From NCBI GenBank assembly GCA_004565275.1, contig SDOX01000001.1, positions 682,001 through 746,000 of the forward strand: a stretch of DNA of 64,000 nt, read 5' to 3'. How positions within the stretch are numbered: position 1 is the stretch's first letter; each line of letters begins with the position of its first letter. Source of the DNA: Nannochloropsis salina CCMP1776. Taxonomy: Eukaryota > Sar > Eustigmatophyceae > Eustigmatales > Monodopsidaceae. The notes under the pieces were generated by a model, which saw only the letters and a list, made by a program, of their open reading frames with translations, was not told the origin of the DNA and did no database searches. The translations under genes and the position numbers were made by a program. Below, piece by piece: positions 20,330 through 30,359 of this stretch.

Positions 20330-21172
20330 ATGTTAAAAGCTTTAAACGATGCCGTAACTGCCGGCAGTGTGCATAAGGTCTCCTGCCTGTTGCGTGCCCA
20401 TCCCTTGCTTGTCTCCACGCGGATGCATGAGGGAGGATGGACTCCGCTGCTCCTCGCTAGTTACTATGACCAACCTGAGGTCGTGGAACTCATCCTCAAC
20501 CGCGCTGGTGTTGGTGTAGATGACGTCGACCAAGATATTTTTCGTCGAACCTCGTTACACTGGCTTGCTGCGCATGGCCACCCGTTGCTGATTTTAAAGA
20601 TGGTAAAACAGCACGGGGCCTCTGTTGACATACGCGATGCCGAGCAAAACACGCCCCTGCACCGCGCATGCAAAGCAAATCAAGCCCTGACCGTTGCCAT
20701 GCTTTTGATGCTGGGTGCTGATCCCTTGGCCCGCACCGAGGAAGGAGACCTTCCATCAGACGTGACTGAGTCGGGCATGACCCGGTCGTGCATGCGCCTC
20801 TGGCAAACATCCTGCCTGCGATTGTCGTCTTTTAAACAAGGACGTACCCAGGAAGCCTGCAACGATTATACGACCAAGGGTATTCAGGATGCGAGTGAGA
20901 AAAAAGTTGGAGAAAATCCTTTCAATTCCTTCGCTTTGGCTGAGACCAATTGTAGGGAGAAGGAACAGGGATTGTTTCAGTGTCGGTCTGAATCGCTCGG
21001 CACCAGATCCACAGAAAGTGTGCTGTCGTGGGAAGATGATGGTGCAGGGGGATCAGAAGCTCCTTCGCTGGAAGAGGAGGATGAAGCTTCAACTTTGCTT
21101 TCGAGAGCTCAGGTCTTGTCGGATTGGGGCAAGAGGGAAACACCCTTTTGGAAAAGAGGCTTGAGCACGTGA
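20330..21172 (+). CDS. Ankyrin-repeat protein
   Basis: An intronless frame of 280 residues. About four ankyrin repeats fill residues 1-140: GGWTPLLLASYYDQPEVVEL, RRTSLHWLAAHGHPLLILKM, NTPLHRACKANQALTVAMLL and flanking partial units, with the TPLH turn clear in the third. Residues 140-280 are Ser/Glu-rich and probably disordered, ending in basic GKRETPFWKRG. Ankyrin repeats are protein-binding scaffolds, so no specific function follows. There is no signal peptide or membrane segment, so it is probably cytosolic or nuclear. Confidence 0.8.
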   Translation: MLKALNDAVTAGSVHKVSCLLRAHPLLVSTRMHEGGWTPLLLASYYDQPEVVELILNRAGVGVDDVDQDIFRRTSLHWLAAHGHPLLILKMVKQHGASVDIRDAEQNTPLHRACKANQALTVAMLLMLGADPLARTEEGDLPSDVTESGMTRSCMRLWQTSCLRLSSFKQGRTQEACNDYTTKGIQDASEKKVGENPFNSFALAETNCREKEQGLFQCRSESLGTRSTESVLSWEDDGAGGSEAPSLEEEDEASTLLSRAQVLSDWGKRETPFWKRGLST

Positions 21173-21790
21173 GTAATCACGCACGAAAAGTATAAGAAGG
21201 GAAAAGAAAAAGCACCGAAAACATTGCTGTACATTACTCTCAAACACGACATGGAGGCAGCAGGCTTACTTCGAGAAGTCACTGTCATTTCTTTGCTTTA
21301 CCTTGTTTATTTTGCTGTCTCTACAAGCATCAAGATGCCTTGCGATGTGCAGAGTGTGATTGGAGCGGCACTTTCATCTGGGACTGCTTATTGACTTTCA
21401 ATGTCCTTTCGCGACCCTCACATATTTTCTACCTTAGGATTGGCTTCCTGCTCTACTTTTAGGTCCGGAGCGCCCCCCCCACCGGCCCCTTCCCCAGACA
21501 AGCCCATCACTGTTTGAATCCTTGCTATCATCCCCGTACAATTGTCGAGTTCGTCCGAATCACCACGTCGACGCCACAACTTCCATGTGACGTTCACGAC
21601 TTTCCCACGTTTTTCGCGCTACTCAGTCTCACGACCGCCATCTTTTCCACTATTCCGCCTCACTTCCCTTTCCCGACAGTCATGCAAGTATCACAATACC
21701 GTTGACGGCCTCCACGAAATTGAGAAAATGAAACTTCCCCTCACCCAACTCCGCCGCTTTCTCCCATACCCCTTGGCCGCTTCCGTCTCT
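21173..21790. other. Convergent 3' region
   Basis: About 620 bp between the stops of the ankyrin gene and HisHF. A long plus-strand frame begins here and runs antisense through HisHF; it is judged a shadow. Nothing else is seen. Confidence 0.5.
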
Positions 21791-24396
21791 CTACATCGGC
21801 CCCGGCGATGCCATCGCCAGCCTGACAGGTATGCCCACTTCCTTCAGATGCCTCTTGACTGCATCAATTTCCACCTCCCGCCTGTGGAAAATCCCAGCCG
21901 CCAGCGCCGCTTCCACACCGGTCTTATTGAATACCTCCGAGAAGTGTTGGGGCTTACCGGCGCCGCTGCTGGCTATGACAGGGATCGTCACCGCCGCCCG
22001 CACTGCCCGGACGAGCACCAGATCGAACCCGCGACATTGCCCGTCCATATCCACACAGTTCAACAGTATCTCCCCCGCTCCCAATTCTTGACATGCATGC
22101 GCCAGGCGTACCGCATCGATGGGCCGTCCCTCCCTCCCTCCTTTGATGGTTGCTTGATACCAGCACCACGTCTCGCCGTTCGGTCCGCTGGGCTCCGAGA
22201 GTTCCAAAGGCGTGTGGCCCGCCGGGCAGGCCTCGGGCCCGGGGAGATAGACACGACGGGGGTCGATGCTCACCACCACCGCTTGCCTCCCGTACCTGGT
22301 CGAGATCTGTTCGATGGCAGACGTGCCCGTCTTTTCCCCGCGTTGTATCATTTCTTCGGCCGCCGTTACCGCGTCGCTTCCTATGCTCACCTTGTCCGCC
22401 CCCGCTCGAAAATAACGGGCCGCCACCTCCAAGGCCGACCACGCCCGCCCTCCCTCCTTCCCTCCCTCCCCTTTGCTCGGCTCCACGTACCCCCGGATCC
22501 CTCCCCCCACCGTCAAAGGGACAAAGACCTGCTCCGAGGCCTGCTCCAGGACTTGCAGCATCGGCAAGTCGTCGAGGACCCCCTGTCTAAAACTGGTGAT
22601 GTTCAAGAAGGTGATCTCGTCCGCCCCTTCGTCGTAGTACCGCCTCGCCAAAGCCACCGGCTTCCCCAAATTCCGGACCGCGCCCCGTCCCCCTCCCGCC
22701 CCTCCCCCGCCCCTGCCACTGCCGCCTCCCTCACGTCGTACTGGTCCCCTTTGGTCACCACCAGGTCCCCCTCGTCGTTGCTTCGCACGTCCAGGCAGGC
22801 AATCACGCGCTTGCTCACACGGGTCTCGGCGATGGGCCGCCAGAGACCATCGCTCGCGTCTACCTCCATGCTCTCGAAACTGACGGTGGGAAGGGGGGAA
22901 AGAGGCGGGGGGGAGATGAGTGCCGAGCTTGAAAGGCAGCGCCTCCATGCCCCCCCTTTCCTTGTCCCTCCACTCTTTCCGCCCGGTTGCATGACCCTCG
23001 CAGTCCTGCCTCCCCCACCGTTGACATCTTTTTCCAACCCCCCCTCCCGTTATGGCCCCTCCCTGTCACTCACTTCTCCAAGAAGGTCCGAAGGATCCGG
23101 AGGCCGGTCGACCCGCTCTTCTCCGGGTGGAATTGGGTGGCTAGGACCCGACCTTGGTGCACAGAGGAGATAAAATTAGTCCCGTAGGTAGTAAGCGTCA
23201 AGGCCCAAGGGGCCGCTTCAGGGGAAGGGATGGCGCGGTAGGAGTGTACGAAGTAGACAAGCTCCTGGGGTCGGATCGCTTGGATGAGCTTGGTGTGCTT
23301 CTGCATTAGGAGGCCGTTCCAGCCAATGTGGGGCACCGAGAGGGGGGCGGAAGAATCGAAGCCTTTGATGGTGCCTTTGATGATGCCCAGACCCTGGGTG
23401 GAAAGGACGACGGGAGAAAGCGAGGACGAGAAACAAGGAGGGGGGGGAGGATGAAAATCGAGTCGCCCCACCCACACGTCACCAGCCCCGAGACTCCCCT
23501 CCATCCGCATCGGCCCCTCTAGCGCGCTCTCTCCCTTTCCCTCCATCGCTCCCACCCTACCGCGACACCCGGACACTCCTCGCTGGCCTCAAACAGGGTC
23601 TGCATGCCCAGACAGATCCCGAAGTACGGCCGGTCGGCCAGGATATAGTCCCGCAGGGGCTGGGTAAAGCCGCGCGTCTCCAACACCTGCCAGAGACAGT
23701 TGGGAAGAGCGAGGAGGTCAAGCTTTGTGTCGCATGAACTTGGCTGCCTGCGCCCGAATGCCAGACCCTGTCTCATACGCGGACAGCAAGTTCCTCCCTC
23801 CGTCCTTGCCTACTTCGACCCCTTCCACTCTCTCACCTCCATGGCGCTCCCGAAGCTGCCCACCCCTGGGAAAACTATCACCTCCGCGGAATCGATCTCC
23901 TCAGGCCTGCATGGAAAACATGAAAAGATGCTCAATGCGCGCAGTGGGACCAAAAGATGGATGCATGGAGGGAGAACTCACGTGTTGATGTCGCGAACCT
24001 GGTAACCCAGCGCTACGATCGCGTTCCTGTTAGGGCCGTCGAAAGCGAGTGAGAAAAGCCAAGGTGCAAGAGAGAGCATAGGTGGGGACGGTCCTTCATA
24101 AAGCAGCATTGGGGCATCAGGAGACCCTGGAAGCCCCGGGCTCTCCTCCCACAGTGAAATCAATCTCTATTGCAAGCCTAAAGGGCGATTGCGTATCCGC
24201 CCCCGTTTTCCACTAGAAGATAGCGCCAGCTCATGATTTAGGTGAGAGGGACGTCAAACAAGTACCTGACACTTCGCACGTTGCCTGCCCCGTAGTCGAG
24301 GAGAGAGACCAGGGGCCGCCGTGGGGAACCGGGCATGGTGAGAGACGTGGTCGAAGAGGGGGCGGTAGGGGCAGAGACTTCCGGCGCTGACGCCAT
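21791..24396 (-). CDS. HIS7: Imidazole glycerol phosphate synthase, fused HisH-HisF
   Basis: Six exons on the minus strand: 24396-24266, 24026-23982, 23906-23837, 23686-23561, 23393-23074 and 22879-21791. All have GT-AG junctions and matching phase. The enzyme makes imidazole glycerol phosphate and AICAR in histidine synthesis. The N-terminal glutaminase shows [26 protein letters not shown], the nucleophile in GICLGMQ, and the His/Glu pair in QFHPEKSG. The C-terminal cyclase barrel shows [44 protein letters not shown] and [10 protein letters not shown]. This bifunctional fusion is the fungal/plant arrangement. Within exon 6 the frame changes by one base between QYDVR and VRNLGKP, inside a G-rich tract (plus-strand C-rich, about 22683-22735). 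No intron of suitable phase and length is visible, so a missing G in the assembly is likely. The start ([10 protein letters not shown]) lacks an obvious plastid leader. Confidence 0.9.
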
Positions 24397-25792
24397 AACT
24401 GCCTGTACATTGGATAAGAGACCTGTGTGAGGACGGCTTCATTGCTGCTGTGTCCACAGGACTGTCGTGTTGGAGTATGTCGCCTATGATACGGACATAA
24501 CATCGCTTTTTCCGCGAAAGCCAGGATAGGCACAGGTCACAAGTTTACCACTACTTTTGTCATGCGCTCCATAAAACAGTACACAGTTGATGGGTGGTCG
24601 AGTGCATGAGCCATGAAATGCATCCAATCATGCTTTGTTACGTTGGCGTGATGGATGTCGCTCATCCAGTCATCAGTCTAGCACGGGCTGATGTCCTCCC
24701 CGCGGAAAATTTCCACTTTTGTGCCCATTGAGTTAATTCATAAGCATTCAAAACATGCAGTTACTTGACTATTGGTCGGCTGCATGGATGTGGCATTTCC
24801 CTGCGGTCGTAGTGTACATTTTTGCGGCAAATGTCTGTCCGCAAGTTTGCCTGAACACCTCGTTTTTGTTGGGCGAGCGTATGGCACATAGTATGTCGCA
24901 ATTTAATCGAACGGTGGCGCAGCAAGAAACCCTGCTGCTTCCGGAGAAAAATGAACCGCACATTTATCTGTGCCATTGCTTCATGATAGACAGCCTTTAC
25001 GGCAATCATAAACGCTGCACATGCCTCACACATCTCTCGCGCAACGTAATCGTGCTCGCTTTTAAACTGAGTTGTTGTGACCTTGCCTTACGCCGACTCA
25101 AAACGGATTATTGTTTAATTTTTGCGTGATACAGAATGTAAAAGGGAACCAAATCTATGAAATTTCGTTCTATATGTATCAAGAGGTGGCAAAATGTAAA
25201 GAAGCAATGCTTACCGTATTGAAGAAAATCTCACGATACAAAAGCATTTGCTTGGCTGGTGGAGGACAACCGATCCGCTATGTATGACGTCGCACTTCTT
25301 AGGGCATGAAGACATCAAATGCGCCAACCACCCCAGAATTAAAATGTGTTTGGCACTGTATATTTTGTAATTATTGCGTACTTATAATGCTACTATTTTA
25401 TTATGCGTCGAAGAAAAAAAAAGGAGGGTCAATAAGCGAATGCAAACCAGTTCGTATCCCACATGCTCAAATTTTGTCCTTTCTAGGTCATTCTCTTTAC
25501 CTTATTCCGCCTTAGAAACCTTAATGAAATTTGGAACCAAAGACTACTTTTGAGGAAGATGGGAAGTGTGCTTTTCCCGCGAAAATGAAGGACGCATCAT
25601 TATTGACACACCAATGAAACAATATATCTTCCATTTGCCCGTTTAAATAAAGGCGACATCACATCGCTCTTCATCTCCCATGTCGCCTATCATGATCATG
25701 CATATTCTCTCCCAAAGGAATACATGAGTAAATGAGGCCGCTTCACTCCCTCACACTCTCCATCTCGTCAGTCCTCTTTCTCGAGGCGGCAC
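24397..25792. other. Gene-poor interval
   Basis: About 1.4 kb between the HisHF start and the stop of the reductase gene. A 124-codon plus-strand frame (24755-25129) contains a hydrophobic stretch but matches nothing I know and is overlapped by an equally long antisense frame. The 25.1-25.7 kb part is AT-rich. An upstream HisHF exon encoding a transit peptide could lie in the first 200 bp. Confidence 0.45.
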
Positions 25793-27690
25793 CTAGAGGG
25801 TCACGATAACGTCCTCCGTGTACCCGCTCTTCGTTAAGTAATCCACCACCTTGGCCGTAAAATATTCGGGACCGGCCACCAGCACCAGGGTCTCTTTGGA
25901 AGGTGGGGGAATAGAGGCGCGGAACTGCGGGTTGTGTCCCAAATCGCCCATGAAAAGGTCACGCTCTGCCACTGTGTACACGTCTAGTTTGCTAGGAGGC
26001 GGGGGAAAAGAGGCAAGAGAGGGAGACAGAGCGAAGGGGGTGGATGGTGGGCCAATGAACCGTGAAAAGAAAAGCGCGACGACGGCAGAAGGGAGGAAAG
26101 ACGGGATGGCAATGGAGAAGAAATTGATCAATGGCATAGAGGGTGTCACCTGTTGTATCTGTAAAACAAGTCCTGCAGGTCATTTTGAAGGATGTACTGG
26201 TCCTGCCGTTCATTGACCCACACGACGTTGGCAAAGTCGACCGAATAGCCCCCCGCGGAGGGGAGCAGGGCGTTGAGGAATTGCAAGGCAGGGACAATGC
26301 CGAGCTTGGAAACAATGATCAAAAGCTTGTGGATGGGTCCGGGGTGACGGTTCGTCAGCCGCGCGCCCGGAGTGGCCTGAGAAAGGAGGATGGAGAACGC
26401 GTGGAGGGACGTGAGAAAGCGGTAGGAGAGGGTTGGGAGGAAAAGGGGATCTAAGCGGGCTCGGCGCACCCACCTGGATGGATTCCCCGATGGCCAGTGT
26501 GCCCAATATCTTCACGCTCGGGTCCTCCGGATTGTTCTTCTCCGCCACCACCTCCAGCACGCCCCGCTCCCCCGGGGCGGAGGAAGGGACGAAGGCGGCG
26601 CGCATGACCCTGTCCTCTGGGGTGTTCCCGATGAGGATGACAGACTGACCCAAATCCAGGTCCATCACGTGCATGGGCCGCGGAAAAGCAAATTTGTAGC
26701 GAAGAAATGACCCGCCGATGTTGCTGCGCTCTTGTAGGGTGAGAGGGATGGGGTAGGCGGTGGATGGGAGGACGTCCACTTCGGGGGGAAAGAGGGTCAG
26801 CCAGCGCCGGCGCAGGGCCGCAGAGAGCCGCTCCAGGTGCCCTTTCAGCAACCTAAAGGCACAAGAAAGAGGGCACAGGACAAAATGAGGGAGAAGAAAG
26901 AGAAAGGGGTGATTGAATAGGCGCGATACCTACACAAGAGAGCGCCGGCTCGCGCGCCTCCCTGCCCTCACAGAGGGGGACCTGCCCGCCCTCTGCGAGC
27001 CTCGTGTCCTCCTCCCACACTACCTCCGGCCTCCGGCAACAAATTCCCCAGCCCTACGCACCGTAAGCGATACACGAGTCTCTCGTACACGTCCCAGTGG
27101 CGCCGCTCGCAGAAATCCCGTACACGAGCATTGAGCAGGCCCCACCCGGGGGTCTTGGCCACAAGGAGCAAGGCGAGGGCAAGCCCCATGGCCGTCCATA
27201 CAAATTGGGGCACTTTTCCCGCTGTACGAGCCAGCCTTTTGTGTAAAACGGGCTTGTCAAGGCTCACTGATAACCCGGCACCCAAAGGCACATGTTTGGG
27301 AGCAGCCAAGGCGATGCTGCTCCTAGCATGGCCGGTTCTACCCCTCCATATCTCCAAGCCACCAGTGAGAGGTCGACGGATCGAGTCCAGCAAGGGGTTG
27401 AGGCCACCTTGCCGCCCATGATCTTTTTGGAGGCGGAGAGGTTGAAAGGCCAGAGGAACTCCTCTCTTATGTCCATGCGCCGTCTCAAGGATGACGTTGA
27501 TGATCACGAATACGACAATGTACGCCGTCTGCAGCATTCTTCGCGGATGCGGCCTTGATATCCATCCTTTCATCACATCCATATTCCTGGACTGCCTTAG
27601 TGGTGGGTTGTCCCACTGCTGCTGCTGCTGTCCTCCCAACAACCATCCTCCCTCACGTGTTGAAACCCGTGGCGGAGGGCCAACCTCCAT
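25793..27690 (-). CDS. Membrane-anchored FAD/NAD(P)-binding oxidoreductase (cytochrome-b5-reductase-like)
   Basis: Four exons: 27690-27062, 26852-26474, 26376-26150 and 25991-25793. All junctions are GT-AG and phases agree, giving 477 residues from the first ATG. Two hydrophobic segments lie in exon 1: a leader near MLQTAYIVVFVIINVILETA (an ATG at 27537 would begin there) and a second near VWTAMGLALALLLVAK. The catalytic half resembles the ferredoxin-reductase fold. A FAD-domain barrel contains FLRYKFAFPRP and the nearby LGQSVILIGN. The nucleotide domain has VSKLGIVPALQFL in place of the glycine-rich GxGxxP loop and ends with LVLVAGPEYFTAKVV, like the CGPP segment. The first glycine-rich loop is therefore atypical (SKLGIVP). 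It probably passes electrons from NAD(P)H to a membrane acceptor; the acceptor and compartment are unknown. Confidence 0.7.
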
Positions 27691-28206
27691 CTCTAATCCA
27701 CGTCACAAAGGGGAGAGCGTAATGGAACGTTCGTGACCAGGCAAAATGCAGTCGACAATTCCTCCCTCCGCGCCCCCTCCCGACCGCAGGATGTTGTGTG
27801 ATTGCTGCCTTGAACGGACTTCACCTAAACGATCACGCGAGAAAGCGGCGCAGGGAAGGCCCACCACCCTGTACGCGTGGATGGAAGCATTTCAAAAAAA
27901 TCACGATTAAACCAACCAGGGAGTAATCCATGCAATGGACATGGAGGGATATAGGATGTGGCGTCGTTCCAGGCATAAGTAGTGCTATCGCGAGCGTAAG
28001 GGAAATGCGGTAGGACCGCCAGGTCAAAGTGGCGCGAACGTCAACCGTGCCAAACAAATCGAGCCGTTCATGCCCTGCTCCCAGCCCGCCGACAATATGT
28101 CACTTTGTTTGCCATTGCTCTGCGACTCTTTCTGTCCTTTAAACCTTTTGCAGAGTTGTCCTTACAAAATTCTACCTGAGCCACTCTCTTGGTCGCCCCT
28201 GCGCTT
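27691..28206. other. Intergenic, no gene seen
   Basis: About 500 bp between the reductase start and the glucosidase II beta stop, both on the minus strand. It contains the reductase promoter; no frame over about 115 codons is convincing. Confidence 0.5.
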
Positions 28207-30042
28207 TCAGAATTCATCGTGCTTTATTCTGTCTACGTTCTCGCCACTCAGCTCATCCTCTGGCAACTTGATGCCTAAGTTCCTCAGTCTCTCTTCTGCT
28301 TGGGCCAATGCTGCCTCAGTACATGCCAACGGAGTCATCAATACAAAGTCGTATACACAGACAGTTGGCTCCGACACTTCCACCAACTGCTCCTCCAGTC
28401 CACACCACAACTGAACGACGGCACTCCGCTTCGGACCATTCCAGCACTGCTGCCCTTCCGAGAAAAACATGACGGGCCCCGCTCCTTCAGCTACCCCTTG
28501 TCCATTTTCCCGCTTGATCCACCCTGCCCATTTCCCCACCAATACGTGGTCTTGCTTGACCTCGTGAAACGGGCACACTTTGTAGTCAAAAGTCTTTTCA
28601 GACTTCTCGAAGCACGTATCTCGCCATGTCACATACACTTTCTCGTCCCCCTCCTCCGCACTGTATCCTGGGTATTCCATCCGCTCTCGGAGCTCCTCCA
28701 CTCGCCCAACCTCCTCCTCACACTGCCCCTCTAGTTGATTTACGGCGAACCGAAGGAGGGCCGCCTCCAATCGCTCTGGTGCATCGGCGATCGTCTCGGG
28801 ACGCGCCAGGGCCAGCGCCAGTACTGGGCCCTGCGTGATAGCATCCAGGGCCCATTCAAGCTTACCCTTCAATCCAGTGGAAAGGGCCGTTTCAAAGGTC
28901 TCCACCTTCCCCTCCAGCCCCCGGTCAAAGCCCTGCTGCACATGCCTTTTTTTGTCACCGCTCGTCAGCTTGCCCAGCGCCTCCCACAGCTCATTCTGAC
29001 AAAGGCGAAGAGCCCAAGAGATCATGTAGAAAGGGCCTAGGACGAGGGCACCGAGGGCTTGCAGATTAAGCTCCAGGACCTCCGCGGGCTCCCAAGCCGC
29101 CAGCGCCGTTTTCAGGGTGGAAGCCGCCTGGGCGGTGGCGGAGGCGGCCATGTCGCTGTCCAAATATGCTTGGAGCGAGAGGGAGCGTCTTCCATCGGTG
29201 GCAATGGTAGCGCGCATCGCGTGCAAGAGCGGGTCCTCCTCGGCCTCCAAGGCCGGCAAGGAGACCCGGACGCGGTTGAGGACCCCAGCGCCCTCCGAAG
29301 GAACGCCTTCAAGGTCCTCATCTTCGTCTGCCAACTCCGCGTCCATGTCGTTTGAGTCCTCTCCCCCCTCTACGGATGGTTCTGTCTCGCTCTCGGGCAT
29401 TTCCGGGGCCGCAACGGACTCTTCCTCCTCCCCATCTCGCTCCCCTTGGTCGAGGCTTTGCCCCGTCCTGCCGACGCTCCTCCTTCGCTTCTCTCGAAGC
29501 CACCAAAAGTTCTCCCAACCTTCTTTCCTCTCTTCTATCGCCCTCAACTTCCGCAACTTTGTCAACAACGATCGATGCGCAGACACGGAGGCTTCGATTT
29601 TATTCATTTCCACTTGCCAACCCCCCAGTATCGCCCGTGCCTCCGCCATGGCAGCATCCCGCCTCTCCTTTCCCACCGTGACATCTTCGTACCATTGGAA
29701 AGCATCGTTCAAATACTCTTCCTGCAAACTTTCACACGTGTTTGGACACGTCCCTGGGGCCTCATCGCTTCCATCGCAGCAGTCGCAAATCGTGTCCCCC
29801 ACCTGGGATGCCGGCAGCAAATGCGGCTCGCCCGTCACCGAAGCATTGCACGCAAATGTCGACACACGCTTCACCATCGAGCAAGCACTGGTTTTCGGCT
29901 CGTCGCAGCCATTGACCAGGTCGTCGCAGTAGTTGTCGTTGTGCAGAGCCGCGGGTACGGGACAAGGTTCCCGGTCGGCTGCGAAGGGTGACAAGGTCAC
30001 AAAGGACGTGACGATGACCGAAAGAAGCCGACGCATGATCAT
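28207..30042 (-). CDS. PRKCSH: Glucosidase II beta subunit (PRKCSH-like), ER lumen
   Basis: An intronless frame of 611 residues. It is the non-catalytic subunit that recruits glucosidase II to mannose-6-type arms of N-glycans during glycoprotein quality control. A signal peptide (MIMRRLLSVIVTSFVTLSPF) is followed by two cysteine-rich LDL-A-like modules (HNDNYCDDLVNGCDEP and GDTICDCCDGSDEAPGTC). A helical segment, a Glu/Asp-rich stretch at about 200-260, a second helical region and a C-terminal MRH lectin domain complete it. The MRH domain shows YKVCPFHEVKQ, CWNGPKRSAVVQLWCG and PTVCVYDFVLMTPLAC. The last four residues are HDEF, a variant of the HDEL/KDEL retrieval signal. It shares a short upstream interval with the divergent FCP1-like gene. 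Confidence 0.92.
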   Translation of the reverse strand: MIMRRLLSVIVTSFVTLSPFAADREPCPVPAALHNDNYCDDLVNGCDEPKTSACSMVKRVSTFACNASVTGEPHLLPASQVGDTICDCCDGSDEAPGTCPNTCESLQEEYLNDAFQWYEDVTVGKERRDAAMAEARAILGGWQVEMNKIEASVSAHRSLLTKLRKLRAIEERKEGWENFWWLREKRRRSVGRTGQSLDQGERDGEEEESVAAPEMPESETEPSVEGGEDSNDMDAELADEDEDLEGVPSEGAGVLNRVRVSLPALEAEEDPLLHAMRATIATDGRRSLSLQAYLDSDMAASATAQAASTLKTALAAWEPAEVLELNLQALGALVLGPFYMISWALRLCQNELWEALGKLTSGDKKRHVQQGFDRGLEGKVETFETALSTGLKGKLEWALDAITQGPVLALALARPETIADAPERLEAALLRFAVNQLEGQCEEEVGRVEELRERMEYPGYSAEEGDEKVYVTWRDTCFEKSEKTFDYKVCPFHEVKQDHVLVGKWAGWIKRENGQGVAEGAGPVMFFSEGQQCWNGPKRSAVVQLWCGLEEQLVEVSEPTVCVYDFVLMTPLACTEAALAQAEERLRNLGIKLPEDELSGENVDRIKHDEF

Positions 30043-30359
30043 GGTGCTCCCACACCCGTCTGTGTGTTAATGTTGAGGGGGAAAAGCCAGCGTAATGAGA
30101 TGCGACCCAAAGAGGGTTGGGGGGCATTTCGGGTATTGTTCCATTCCGGCGAAGAACACGATGATGCCATCTCCTTGATCATTGAGGCTTTTGTTCGATC
30201 TGTCGTCGATGGAAAAAATGTCCCTGGAAAATGCCAAAACCCATTAAAATGCTTCAGTCCTGCATGCCAGAACATACTGGATCATGGCTGCTCGTCTCGC
30301 AGCACCTTTACTCACACTCTTCCCTCCCCGTTCGCACCGCCAAGGTCGTGGCCCGCGCC
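30043..30359. promoter_or_regulatory. Putative bidirectional promoter (glucosidase II beta / FCP1-like)
   Basis: Only about 320 bp separate two divergent start codons (30042 minus, 30360 plus). No TATA-like or other element stands out, so this is inferred from geometry. Confidence 0.35.

Noticed and set aside
21542-23173. 543-codon plus-strand frame antisense to HisHF
   Set aside because: Pro/Arg/Ser-rich, no family resemblance, and it lies opposite conserved HisHF exons; a product of GC-rich codon bias.
24755-25129. 124-codon frame with a hydrophobic stretch
   Set aside because: Overlapped by a similar-length antisense frame, cysteine-rich without pattern, in AT-rich DNA; not supportable as a gene.
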